Shown in pieces: positions 50,041-63,024 of a stretch of 64,000 nt of DNA (position 1 is its first letter; each line of letters opens with the position of its first letter). The notes beneath the pieces are model-generated. The model saw only the letters and a program-made list of their open reading frames with translations, had not been told where the DNA came from and made no database searches. This stretch comes from Primula veris. Taxonomy: Eukaryota; Streptophyta; Magnoliopsida; Ericales; Primulaceae. Both the position numbers and the translations under genes were made by a program. Where the stretch lies: assembly GCA_963682055.1 (NCBI GenBank), contig OY821745.1, forward strand, positions 3,293,501-3,357,500, given 5' to 3'.

Positions 50041-50300
50041 TATGCTGTTTTGTTCTTGCATTTGACATGAGGAATAGGATTTTTCGAATGAAACCTAGTA
50101 GAAATGAAGGTTAAAGAGCATGCTATTCTCTGGTATGGTAATTAGATGAGCTGTGACAGGGCATTTTGGTGATGTTGGAAAAATGTACGTATAGATCATA
50201 TCATTTTCCATTGAACTTCTTGCGAGTTGCTGGGGTCATGTGGCAACGTACGGTATTGGCGTCTAATTGTTCTAAGCCGGAATATTTTAATTAACCCGAT
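50040..50300 (+). pseudogene. Longer F-box (FBA domain) relic, unit C, second copy
   Basis: This copy keeps more of the lost gene. VLAFDMRNRIFRMKP is followed by EHAILWYGN (compare EHVALLRSN in the intact protein). After an in-frame stop come an LVMLEK block (compare WVMLEE) and FPLNFLR (compare YPLEFLR), ending in a further stop. Order and spacing follow the intact protein with deletions and frame breaks. In A/B and in the first C copy most of this is missing, so this is the most complete view of the extinct neighbour gene. Confidence 0.66.
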
Positions 50301-50484
50301 AACTCAAATTTATTATAATGTTAGAAATGAGTAGTAAAGGGCAAAAGACCGCTAGCATCAGTTTTTTTTGTCTGTGTAAGTCCGTATCCGTGCATTGACA
50401 GAAGAAACGGGTTTGATGCTATATAATACGCTTGAAGTTTTTTTTTTATCACTCTTTGTATTATGTTAATGTTCTGCTTTTGTT

Positions 50485-50508
50485 GCATACATACATACAT
50501 ATACACAT

Positions 50509-50580
<72 letters not shown>
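50485..50580. repeat. Compound microsatellite (CATA)n-(CA)n-(TA)n, unit C
   Basis: About 95 bp of CATA, then CA, then a long TA run, where A and B have only a short TATATATATA at the equivalent place (10291-10300). It lies between the F-box relic and the intact RNase. Confidence 0.9.
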
Positions 50581-50795
50581 CCTAAATGTGTGGTACGGCT
50601 ATCATTTCCCTTTCTACTTTTTCTGAGGAAATTATTGCACAAGATTATTAATAATCATTCTTTAAGGATGCCAAAACACCTAATTAATCCTCTTTTCATG
50701 TATTATTCATAACCGGATATAGTTTCCTGTATTATTCATAACCGGGTACAGTTTCATGTGTAGCTGACACAAGAAACAGAAAATAGTATATTAAA

Positions 50796-52188
50796 CTAGG
50801 GTATGTAGATCTTCGGCACCCCGCCGGCCAATGTCCTACAGTTTTTTTGATCCGAGTTTGCAGGACATGATATGGGTCCTGTGACCGATTTATTGAAACA
50901 TATGTAGATCTCTTTCAGTTGTAATTGTTTAGATGCAGTGTCGAACCAACAGGACACGTAAATATGGATGGAAGGAAATGTTATTTGAACTGCTGCTTCT
51001 ATTTCGGTGAATGTATATGAGACCGATGGACTTGGTAAGATGCCTCCTTTGGTGAGGATGTTTAGGATTTTGTAGTCATCCACAACAGTAATCGCATTGT
51101 TAAAGTACTTCTTAAGGCCTAGTATGTTCTGCGAACAGATGCCATGTTTGTTATATTGATCCGAACAAAACGTATCGTTAGGCGTTGTAGTCACTGATGG
51201 CCAACATTGTTCGAGTCCCGCTCTAAAACCTTGCACCTATCAAATTAACCAAAATACACGTATGTAATTAGTTAATTAGAAAAAACAAAATTCATTTTAA
51301 AATATGTTGATAATCTACACGTACAGGAACATTAGTTCGACTTGGGATGGTCTGAATTTATTAGTAAAATGGGTATCTAAAATTAACCAAGCATAAAGAG
51401 GCAAAAACTTAAAAGCATAAAGAGGCAAACTCGAAATAAAATACATTCTCTATTTTTTTTTATAACCGTAGATGCTCATAGTTTAAATGATAAGTTCATG
51501 TGTTCTCGAGTGAAAAAGTCCAATTCCACCCCATTATCTATAATCTTCTATAATTTATATATATACATACATGTATGCAATATTGTTACAATTTTTGTCT
51601 TACTTCATTTATTTTCCTTTGTGGAAATAGTTAACTCTTTATTTGTTGGGGTTTCATCCATATTTTTATCTTTCTAATCTTTAAAATAGAAAGTGTGGCT
51701 TTCCCCCACCATTTTTATATAAAAAATCTACATGTATGCAATATATTTTGGAGGTAAAAAAAATATTTTTAAAAATAGTTAATGAACCAATTCGATTACT
51801 TTGAAGATGTGAATGTTAACCAAAGTGAAATCACATAAAATGCAAGAATAAATGCGACTGGACTCACAATATGTGGCATAGCGCCAGCTGATATATTAGT
51901 TCCACGACAATATGTTATGCTACCGCCGGTTGAATTGGCAGGCCAAAATCCATGTAAATACAAGTTTCTTGTAAACGTTGATATACATGGATTTGACTTA
52001 CAGTATACGGGAGACCACAACAACACAACTTGCATGTGGTCATAATTAGGGAGTGGCGGTGGGGGATTAGGGGAGGGTGGGGGTGGGGGTCGACGTTTCT
52101 TAGCATTGATATCATTGTAAGCTGAGCAAGTGCTAATGAGTGATAGTATAGTGAAAATACAAAATATACTAAAAGGAGAGAGTTTCAT
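50796..52188 (-). CDS. T2-family ribonuclease (S-RNase-like), unit C, diverged
   Basis: Exon 1 is 51868-52188 (107 codons) and exon 2 is 50796-51236 (146 codons plus stop), giving 253 residues. The intron is 631 bp, with a GTGAGT donor and an AG just before 51236. It has a signal peptide, a proline-rich stretch and basic net charge (about +7). CAS I reads YLHGFWP (Leu to Phe) and CAS II reads FCSDQYNKHGIC; His79 and His138 are kept, and Gln again replaces the usual Glu. About half of the first 63 exon-2 residues differ from A/B, against about 11 of the last 85. Two extra Cys (118 and 131) appear 13 residues apart. The intron and flanks are nearly the same as in A/B, so divergence is concentrated in coding sequence, as in S-RNase hypervariable regions. 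It looks intact; loss of the CAS II Trp leaves some doubt about activity. Confidence 0.86.
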
Positions 52189-52246
52189 TTTCTTTAATAT
52201 TTTTGAAATGGAGTGGTACTATATCGGTTTAATGCACATAACCTCC

Positions 52247-52254
52247 CTTTTATA
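52247..52254 (-). promoter_or_regulatory. TATA box of the unit C T2 RNase
   Basis: TATAAAAG lies about 60 bp upstream of ATG 52188. It is preserved despite the strong protein divergence of this copy, which suggests that the promoter is maintained. Confidence 0.6.
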
Positions 52255-54299
52255 CTAGATCTACAACTCGGTTGGTTGTAATGTAAACTTCAACTTTCCA
52301 TTATTTTGTTATCATATTATAATTCTCAATAACCATAAACAGCCATTACGTGTTTACATGATTTGTATACATTATTAATAAACCTTTCTGTTTAAGAATA
52401 TTGCTCGCTTTACAAAAATATATGAGTTTTATTTATTATATATGTGTGTTCACAGTTGAGTTGTATTTAGACAATATGACGAGCAGTTATTAATTATTAT
52501 CAAGTGTTCTGTATATTATTTCTAAATAGTATAAATTCTAATGTATACCAAAAAATGAATATAGATCAGGCCACGAATACCGAACTTACATATAAACAAC
52601 TATATTTCAAGTTTAATTAAAAATTAATGAGGGGTGCCGGTGTCATCTTATTCTCTTTTACATATTCGAGTACAAATACAATGTAATTTTTAAATCACAA
52701 ATTTTCAAGATTGTACATGGTCCTGCTAGTATACTATATTAGTTTAAACTTTAACACTCTTTAATAAGTTTCCTTTTTTGTATTATCGTATGATTCTAAC
52801 TAAACTATGAACGTTTAGCCATTAAAGTCCATTACGTGCATGTAACCACGTTCTCAACAACAATAAATCTTTTTGTTTGAGTATGTGGGTTTAAAAAAAT
52901 ATGAAATTATATATTTTTAAAAAATTGGTTTGTATTTTACGTTTATACTAAGACAGACCGCTGATATAAATAGAGACTAATTGAATCATTTTAGAATATG
53001 TACAACCACTTGCAAGTTTTGAATTTAAAATAATACATTATACACGTACATATACTCAGGATTTAAAAAACTCTATCTGTTCATGTTTATAATTTCTTTG
53101 TTATTTCATTAATTGACATACTGTACATTATATTTGTAGATTTCCCTTAGCATGAATGTAGATTTAATTTTACAGGTTGTTATAATACCCCAACGAAAAA
53201 CTTAAAGAAATATATTTTTGTGAAAAAGTTAATATTAAAAGTTTAGAAATTAGTTTATATATTAGTTTGATAAAGAAAATAATCCAAACACGTTAACGCG
53301 TGTGTGTGGGCAGACAAACATTAAATAAGTGTGCAACTTTGGTTTTAATTAATTTCCTCTAGTACTGCTCTTACATTAATATCGTTAGCAATAAATATAT
53401 ATGTTTGTATTACCTTATAAGGTTTTCATACTTTTGCAAGACTAACCCAAATTCTCCAATGATGTTGATAGGGATGTTTTGCGTACACGTAAAATATTAA
53501 ATATGCATTAATTGTTTACTTTTAAAAGCATGATCATTAATTAATACACATAATTGTTACTTTTATCGTTTTCTTCTCAAATGGGGTATCTTATATATAC
53601 ATCTAGTTGGTGAAATCTAGAGTGGAGATGGCTCTAATGTTATGGTCGTAAAGAAACTAATTCACACAATCACACCATGAATAAAAATTTGAACAAACCA
53701 ACTGAACCCGTCCAATTTTTATTCGGGTTTCGGTATGTTTTTGATCGACCAAGACATGTATAGCCAAACTTAAAACCAACACACATTAATCAAGAATCGG
53801 AATAATCTAATATCGTTGTTAAAAAACACCCGAATCCCGTGCTCTGTACTAATTAATCAGATTGATTGATCAATATCCTTTCATATACGTACTACTTATT
53901 AAGTTATTATATTATCTAAGCTCGTTTTATTGTGAACTTGTAGTTAATGGGAGAAGCAGTTCATTGGTAATTTGGTCTAAACTCCTCTAACAGAAAATGG
54001 GGGGACTTGTTATATTCTTACTTACAAATGCAAATTTGCCACTACCCTAGTACTATGTTAATGAGGAACATTTAAATTCAAATTTCCTACCAAAACTTTA
54101 AAGTTTATATAAAAGATTAGATTTTTTGTAACTCACTCTAATTTGTGAAATCAATCCTCATGTGTGAATTTAATGAAACTTTATTGAGAAAAAATAAAGG
54201 ATCCTGGTCATTTATTTATTTTCATAGTTTATAAGTAGCAGAACGATAAATAAGAAGTTTTCTAAAGGTATTGAAATCTAATCAGAGTTAACTATACTG

Positions 54300-56995
54300 T
54301 TTTGGTATAAAACATTTTACAAAATTATCAAAATCATGATGTCTTCAATCCCGGTTAGAGATACATGTTTAACCCTCCTTCGAGAGCTTGGTTCTATGGG
54401 TGGATCTTGTGTCGCGGCTTTTGTATCGTGGTAGCAATATAAGGAAAGAAAATACAAAATCTGCGAACTCCTGCAATCTCTAAACAACTGTGCATAACAC
54501 AGCGGTTTGTCCTTCTCTTGTTATTTCCCTCAAACTTCTCTTTTTCTTTATCACTGTCTTCGCCTCTCGTTACTGCAGGTTCAACAAATAAGTGATTCCT
54601 CCGAAATTACTAATTCTTGTCCGTAATTTACTTAAGACTTGCTTTGCTGTAAGAAAGATAAAAAGCCGAACATGATTGATATGCAACTGGCTTGCATCTC
54701 GGCGTGGTGGTCTATATATGTAAGCCAACCAAATAGCGGAACCAAAACCAAATGTGTAGGGTTGTCAAAATTAATAAAACCGCATAATATTTTCCAAAGT
54801 ATAAACACGGAAAAGCTGAGGGTTTTTTTTATACATTTTTTACCGTATTTTCTTTATTTTTTTACCTTAATTTCTTGATTAAAATGTATTTGATTTCTAT
54901 TTTTTTTTATTTTCGCTCAATTTCGACTATGTTTCCAAACTCCCAAAAAAATCCACAACCGAATGTCATGTGCAATCATTTCTCAAAAGTTTCACCATTT
55001 CAAAATTGACTAAAAAATAAATAAAATATAAATATAAAACATACAAAAGTTAAATTTAAAAAATCAAGGTATAACAAGTAAAAAAATTAAGACACGAACT
55101 TAAAAAAATATTAAAAAAAACCTGAAAAAACCAAACGTATATTAAATAATAGCTATATACGAACAATTAAATATTTATTACACAATTTCAGTATGTTCTT
55201 TTCAATTAAAATACAAATAGCAAAAATTCTTTTATAAAATTTTTTTACACTCACTACTACACTAATTATTATTTTTGTGTAAATTTTTTTAAAGATGTGT
55301 GTTCGTGTTAACATGATAAGTCGGTATAAAATGTCTTTTATAATCGCTAGCATATGTTAATTTTTAATTATTATTTATATATTATCAGTACATACAAAAC
55401 TATGGTATTTATTGCACTAACAATATATAATTTTGGAAGGGGTTGCCAAATAAACTATATAAGGGTTTACCAGAATACAATGTTGATGTTTTCGAACTAA
55501 TCTTTTTAAGAGTTTAGTTTTAATATAAATGATCAAACGTTTATCGTATTCGTACAAGAGAATCCATATATAATCAAGGACGGGATTCAGGGGATTCTAG
55601 TACGCAAAAGCGACTAACTCCAAAAGAAAAAAATTAAAAAACGAAAGACACTGCAAGTCTGCAGCATAAAAAATTTATGAATCAAGTTCAGGTTAGCCGA
55701 TAATTATACACACAATTCATGCTTAGTCTTTTACTGGACAATACATTAATATTGTCCAGTAAAATAAATATCAAGCACCAACAAACAACAATAGCTAGTC
55801 TGGTTTAATTTATATGTATATGGAATAAGATTGTTGTGTAAAATAAAAAAGATAACAATAGCTAGTCTGATTTAATTTGATATGCAATACCTTTTCTTCC
55901 AATGCATCCATTACAGTGCTTTGTTTCTTCTCTTCCTTGACTGTATTTTTATTCAAGCAATTGTTAATTCTACCTCGATAATTGAAGGGAAATTTCACTA
56001 TATAGTGGTCCACATGGTCTTGAGTCTTAGCTAACTACATTTTTTCTCATTTTTTCAGTTGAAAATTAACGATTCAGAAAATTGAGTAATTAAAGGTTTC
56101 ACAGTCCTGTTCTTATAATTTCTGGTCATTATAAAAGACAGTATCAACATCAAATATAATTCATTTTCCGGAACCATTTCCATTATTATGTTTCCATCAT
56201 TCAAAATGACTTGCCACCTATTAAAGACTACTATGACCGTATTTTCAGATAAATCCCGTAGATAATTCTTCTTGAAACTTCAGGAACGGTAAAAAAGTGA
56301 AAAACAACAACGGATACAGATACGATCAAACTTATATTCCTATATAAACTGTATAAAAGACATGTTTTTTTTTAAACTAATGGAAGAAACATACTAATTT
56401 CGAAAACATATATCATCGTTGTCGTCATCGTAAAACTATAATTATAAAAGGTTAATATTATTAACTCCGAAGTTATTCAAAAAATGTGAAACTAAGCCGA
56501 GAAAATTATAGAACACATACACGATAATAAACTCATAGTATGCCCCCATGCAAGTTGTCGGTGTTAAAGCATTTTTGTAAGAGGTACGCTAAAAACGTAA
56601 AAAAAAATGTAAGCTTCTAGCGGCCTAAAATCAGAAAGCGAGCCTTTCAAATTTATCTGAAGCTCTGAATCGAGTTTTTTTTAATACGGATCACGCTTTT
56701 TTAAACAGTGCAAATTATCACACATAGTGATAAACTAATGGAAAATACATACTAATTTCAAGAGCACGATTATCGTCATCGTCCCCATTATCAACGAAAT
56801 ATATCCTAAAACTAGGCGACCAAGGAAAAACAACACTACTATCATCGGTATCATCATCGTCCAATACCATCGCCTCATCATAAACCCCCATCTTCTCAAC
56901 CACATCTAGTTCCTTCTCTCTCTCATCCACTGCCACACTATCATCCATGCTCCTCTTTGGTGGACTCAAGTCGCCTTCTTCGCTTGACCTCTTCA
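54300..56995 (-). other. Unknown minus-strand multi-exon gene or relic, unit C (X-Y-Z block)
   Basis: I do not recognise this family. Three coding-like blocks lie in order on the minus strand. Block Z (56996-56751) has an open frame with an acidic run (MVLDDDDTDDSS) and a possible donor GTATGT after ALEI. Block Y (about 56025-55880) reads DHYIVKFPFNYRGR and later MDALEEK before an AAAAG/GTATTG donor-like site. Block X (54655-54310) has a strong TTTCTTACAG acceptor, a KQVLSKLRTRISNFG frame broken by a stop, and a further PPIEPSSRRRVKHVSLTGIED frame. The first ATG in Z is at MDDSVAVDE; the longer frame upstream has no ATG. Splicing is inferred; it may be a decayed gene or a captured fragment. 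Confidence 0.3.
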
Positions 56996-57968
56996 ATGCG
57001 ATGACGGAGTATGGGGCGGAACCTGGCTGGGATCGACTCTAGGTTCACATTCTTTAGCCGAGACACTCCACACCCCATGGAATGGATGAGAGAGGGAAAG
57101 AGAGATGAATTAGTTCGAGGGAATAACGGTTGTTGTTGTATGAGGGGTTTATATATGTTTGGTTGTTTTTGTTTTCTATTTATGGGGGATAGGATTTTGG
57201 AGTATTTTGTTTGGATATTTCAGGTTTTTCAAGCTGGTTTCATTTGGCTATTTTTGATGTATGATGTTATAATTATTTTTAGAACAAAGATATATTTTTA
57301 TACAAGGAGCATTTCTAGATCATGATTCATGAACAAAGATGTGAGCAATAATGAGTATATACTTTGTCGGAGATGAGAAACTAAGTCTAGGTTAAAATGG
57401 ATTACAACACCTTCATATTGAGAAAATTTGATTTTTTTCCATATATGTTGCCTTAAAGTTGACGATTATATATTTTAGCCTCATAATTATACACATATAA
57501 TTCAGCCTCACGGACCTCACCCACAGCAAAATCCCGGTTCCACCTCTTTTCTTTGTAAAATCACAAGATACGTCATTGGAGGCAATCTGCAGGAGTACTA
57601 TCTTGATGTCAAAACAAGTACGATGAGCAATATATATCAAATATAAAAGAGAGCAACCATGTAAACTATTGTCACAATACTTAGATTCAATGATTAAGAG
57701 CGGACAACGAGAAATAGCTTGTGAGGTTATTGAAGATTCGAATAGGAAATAATCACAGGACGCTAAGTGCGATTCGGGTCAATCAACAAGTATAGATCAA
57801 TACACTTGTAATTCTGATGTCTTGTGACAAAATATATTTTCATAGAACAAAACATACATGACATAGGCTATACACACATATCACCACACAAAAGTTGTTA
57901 ATGTATATATGTATATTGAGGCATTTTACTTGTCATAGTTTTTGGGTTGATTAAATATTAGGTTTTCC

Positions 57969-58153
57969 CAGAGGCGAAGCCAGTAATACTTTATGGAGGT
58001 GTTAAAATTTAGAATATAAAAATAAAGTGTGTTAAATCATCATTTTTAACGTGTTTTAGAGAAAATACTTTGTTAAAAATTAAAAAAACTCATAATTTTT
58101 GGAATTATGGGGGTGTTGTCGCCCCCGATGGTCTTCACTTAGCTTTGTCTCTG
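57969..58153. mobile_element. hAT-like MITE, unit D
   Basis: This copy has the same form as in unit C, with flanks GGTTTTCC and GGTTCTCG. Confidence 0.65.
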
Positions 58154-60963
58154 GGTTCTCGCAAGTTGAGAATGATTTCTTGATAAATTTTAGATTTTTA
58201 ATTAAAATTAAATAAAATTTTAGTTTTGAGAAAAAGTACCGATGAAATTCTCCTTAATCCGTCACCTTTTGACAATCTAGATTCTAGTCTATATATGTTA
58301 TTAGAGACCTTGAGAACTATTTAAGATTAAGTAAATTAACATACTAAAACTCTCAAATTATTCGGAATTAATTCTTTTATGAGATATGGAGAGATTAGGT
58401 GTAAAATATAATTTTGGTTGGTAAGTAGAAAAACTATATGATATAATTAATGATTTAACTAAATCTAATTAAAGGGTATTGGCAGGGAAGTTATTATAAC
58501 TTATAAGGACAAATTAGGTGTCAACTTCAACATCACTCAATAGAGACTATTATCATTAAAAAAAAAATGTTCCTTACCGTCAGAGTCCTGTTGTTAAACT
58601 GATGATAGACTGAATGTCGTTTAATTTAGCAACACACAGTTTATTATCAGTTTAGTAAAAAAACGTCTGATGTTAAACTGTCATTTGTTTGTACTGATGT
58701 TTACCATCTAATTCGAAGATGTGTGTATCTTTTTAAATAGAAAGGGAAAAAAAAAAAGACTCGAAAAAAGATAGAGATATAATAAGATTTTTTATTTTAT
58801 AAACCTTAAAATAAAAATTTGTACGTCAGCGTTCTTAATAAAAATTTGGAAATGTATTTAGAAATGTATAAATATTCTTAATAATAAGTTATACAATCAT
58901 AAAAGAATAAGGAAAAGTATGTTATATAATATAAGTAGAAAACAATTATCGGTAGAACCAAAAACTTTGAAACCGACCTTGGTTATAATGACCATCAATT
59001 GGAGAAGGGTTTGGAACCGGTATTGGTTATGACCATCAATTGGGGAGGGTTTTTAATATTTCAAGGGCCCAAGCAAAGCATCCCCAGTAACAAAGAAGTA
59101 GAAAAAAGAAACTTCTATTTTTTACTTTGATCACAATTCTTAATGATCACATATTGGTGTTAGAATGTATTAAGTAATGAAAAGTATAATTATGCTAGTT
59201 AGGTATGATTGTTCTTGTTTGGTATGTCTATACTTTTACTTATTAGTAATACTTAAAAGTACATAAATATTTGTGCTTGGTGTTCTCCTTTAATAAGTAC
59301 TTTGATCATAAGTAAACACAAAAAATCTTATTTATAAAAAGTAAAATTTTTGTTTTTTATCATTTTTGATACATATGAGCTCTAAATATAAAATTTTCAT
59401 TATAACCGACTAAATTAATGTTACGGAAAAAACAAACTTTATATTAAAATCAGTTGCACATAAATAAACCCATTCAATTTCTAATTATTTAAATTATTCG
59501 TTCTCATGGTTTATCGTATACATCAACCCTTTCTTTTTCTTTTTTTGCAGCACACTCTGTCCTATAGCAATATAAAAATTAGTTTAGTTGTCGGATTATA
59601 AATTACGGGACTAGAAGTCCACGGGGATAAGAAGAAATGATGAGATTAGTAATAGAGGGATGTTATAGCAACCCACAAAACCTACTAAAAACTCAAATAA
59701 AAATATATTAAAACTCTAGTTGAATCTACACTAAATTTAAATAATAATTAAAAATAAAAAAAAAATTGTTCAATTTAAAAATACAACCCACTAAAAACCC
59801 AAATAAAAATATAATTGAATCCTAATTAAATCTACCATAAATTTAAATGTTAATTAAAAATCAAAAATTATTAAATATAATATTAATAAAAATCAAAAAA
59901 AATTGATGAGTTGGATATGCCATGTCATGTGAGTTGATTTTTTGGATAGAAAAATGTGTGAGTAAAAACATTTTACTTAGTAATATCATGATTCATAACA
60001 GTACCGATAGTATTACAAATATATCATTTCACCATTGTTTGAAGTTCGAAGTTAATATATAAGAGTAATGCCTTCATTTGGTATGTCACACACGAGACTT
60101 ATGAGTCCATAGTATTTCTAAACTGATTACACAATTAACACACTCTCAACAAACAAGACATATATATACATGCATGTGGACTATATCACATATATATCTA
60201 TATATGTTTATATATACCTTCAGTATATGAATTATGTCAGAACATAAAATTGTTTGTATACGTGAATTCTCGCTTTACGATTTATTTTGATTTTAATTCA
60301 TTAATTTGACATTGTAAAAAATTATTAAAAAAACGAAAACCATAGTAAGAATTTATAGACATGATGCGAATTCTCATAAAACATAATTTGTAAAGCAGCG
60401 AGGAGCCGTAACCAAATTTTAATACAATAATTTTGTTAAGTTTACTTCCTCATTATATTTGAATAATTCTTATTTACTATTATCTAAATTATTTTTTAGC
60501 AATCCAGTTTTTTATAATGATTTCAATAATTTGTCAAATGTATTTTTTAAGACAAAGAAGTAGAATTTAATAATCAGATGAAAAAATAAAAAGTAAAGAA
60601 ATTTAACCAAAAAACAATTTTATTTAAAAGTAATAGTTTTAATGTGTTCAAAAAAAACATTTATTTATTAAAACGTATCTACAAAAAAAGTATGAAGTAG
60701 GTGTATTGTTACTTAATTATTAAGTAAAAACAGTAGTACACGTGATGCCCTCCTTTCATAAAAAAATACTCAAATCTCCCAAACAAACTGTTCGAAAACG
60801 GAAATAAAAAAGGAAAACAAAAAAACAACTCTTTTATACTAAACGAAATCTCTCTCTCTCTCTCTCTAAATTTTCGTCTGATTCAGAGTTATCCTCTAAT
60901 TCGTTACAAAATATCATAGCAATCTGTACATGCAAATTCAGAGGTACGGGAAATTATTCAATT

Positions 60964-61184
60964 AATAGTTAGGAATGTATATTATTCTTTTATGAGTTTC
61001 CAACACATTATCTGATTCCATATTTCATTTATTTTGATGTATTTTACACATTTTTATTTATTTATTTGTGTTCCTTGATTTATTAATTTATTGTCGTTCC
61101 TTGATATTTTATAATCTTGTGCATAAAGAACCAGTTGTTAAAAGTGTTATATATTTAAGGATCCTTGATATTAGACAAGACAAG
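60964..61184 (+). repeat. ~220-bp direct repeat, left copy, unit D
   Basis: Counterpart of 4094-4314; its partner is 62791-63024. Confidence 0.8.
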
Positions 61185-61914
61185 TAATTTCGTTATTTTA
61201 TTAATGGGTTGGGATTTTTTTCTCTTTTCTTTTCATTTTTTGGCTACTTTGTGTTCAATTTTGCTTGTTTTAACTGTTTACTGTTTATATTGAGCTTTCA
61301 ATCTCCTTATTTGTTATTCCACTAATGGGATTTTGAAGTTTAATCAACTTTTTATCTTTTTGTTTTTTCCCAGTTAGTTTTTCCTTATTTAATAAATGGG
61401 TTTGATTTTTTTTCCCTATATTTTTTCAACTTTTGGTTACTTTGTACAATTTTCTTGTTTATACTGTTTCTATTGAGCTTAAAATCTCGCCATTGGTTAT
61501 TCCATTAATGGGAATTTGAAATTTAATTCTTTAATTGTAGGATGATGTTGAGGTGAGCTTCATATTAAAAAAATAGAGTTTTTTATTTTGTTGTTGTTGC
61601 TTATTTGCTTATTAATCGCATTGGTTGTTTCTTTATCAGTGCTTTTTTGGCTACATAATAAAGCTGAGGTTAATAATGTTTTGAGATTTTGAATGCTCCA
61701 TCGGACTGCAAGTTTATAACCTAATATTATTGTCTTTTATCCACCTCTAATATTATATTTCAATGCTCCATCAAACGCATGGCTTTTTTTTGGTTAAGAA
61801 TCCGCTACAGTGCTTTTCGTTTAAGATCAAGCCTAATTTTGTTGTTTAGGGAGTGCTTTTGGTTGATTGACTTGTTTTTTCTTTCCCTTTGCCTGAAAAT
61901 GTAGAATTTTAAAC

Positions 61915-61992
61915 TTTTTTTTATAATAGCAAGGATTGAATCATGATCATGAGCGGGGTATACTAAGGCCCTAACCATTGGGGCAACCCACA
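61915..61992 (-). mobile_element. SINE-like head, unit D
   Basis: This is the counterpart of 5046-5123 and shares the unit C substitution. Confidence 0.45.
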
Positions 61993-62790
61993 TTACTAAG
62001 TTGCTTGAAATGAACCCATTTGTTTAGTCCCAGATAAGCCAGCTTATTAAAGACTGCTAATTAGTCATCTTTTAGAACTTAGAAACATTATGAAGTTATT
62101 GTTACTAAAACACTTGGTACTTGCTTCTTAATTTATAGAATCATCAAGAAGCAAATGTATCTCTAAAGCTAGGGTGTTGGATGATTTGATTAAGTTCTGT
62201 AAGGAGTAAGGACTCAATTTTCACAAAGTTGACATACGTTTTCTCTAACAAAATCAAAGAGAACCTTGTAGCTGTAGATTTTGTGAAATCACGACTTATT
62301 GAGATTATATATATATATATATATATACGCCATCTTCGACGCTTGGAGTTGTATATCGACATAATTTGCCAAAACAGGCTTCTCTCTGTTTCGTTTCTAT
62401 TTCCTTTTGCAACCTCGAAACCATTTTGAAAAAATATATGTTGTAGTATAGTTCTATATAAACACCCTTCTATGTCTGAAAAGGTCTCTCAAGCTGTTCT
62501 CCGTGAACACAGCTCTCGCCTCTTCGAGTACTCATTTTTCTACCTCTTTATTTATTTTTCGCTTTTGCCCAGTTACCAATTTCGTTATTGAGTGCCTGTT
62601 TGGTTACAACTTTTTTACTTAGCTTTCTGATTAAAAAGCGTTGGGTGTTTGGTATGTTAGTTTTTTAAGTTTTTTAAAAGCTTGCGTTTGGGTCAATAAA
62701 GGTAAAAAAAAATCTCGAGAGTATAGAAGCTTAGAATTTGGTAAAAAAATTTAGGATTTTTACAAAAAATTACCAACACATTATCTGAGT

Positions 62791-63024
62791 AATAGTTAGG
62801 AATGTATATTATTCATTTATGAGTTACCAACACATTATCTGAATCCATATTTCAGTTATTTTGATGTATTTTACACATTTTTGTTTATTTATGTGTGTTC
62901 CTTGATTTATTGTTGTGTAATTTAAGGTGATTATAAGATCCTTGATATTTTATAATCTTGTGTATAAATAACCAGTTGTTAAAAGGGTTATATATGTAAG
63001 GATCCTTGATATTGGACAAGACAT
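62791..63024 (+). repeat. ~220-bp direct repeat, right copy, unit D
   Basis: Counterpart of 5924-6157. Confidence 0.8.

Larger units (their letters stand above)
37523..57092 (+). repeat. Tandem unit C of the array (diverged, longer)
   Basis: This third copy is about 19.57 kb long and aligns with A/B at a few percent divergence. It lacks the 260-bp A/B-only segment and the internal X/Z duplication. It gains a 101-bp tandem duplication near 41020, and roughly 2.9 kb of extra sequence between the F-box gene and the RNase. That extra sequence includes F-box relics and a truncated RNase tail. Both its F-box and RNase proteins differ markedly from those of A/B. Confidence 0.96.

Noticed and set aside
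50485..50580. CRISPR-like or regulatory array
   Set aside because: It is a simple CA/TA microsatellite without spacers.
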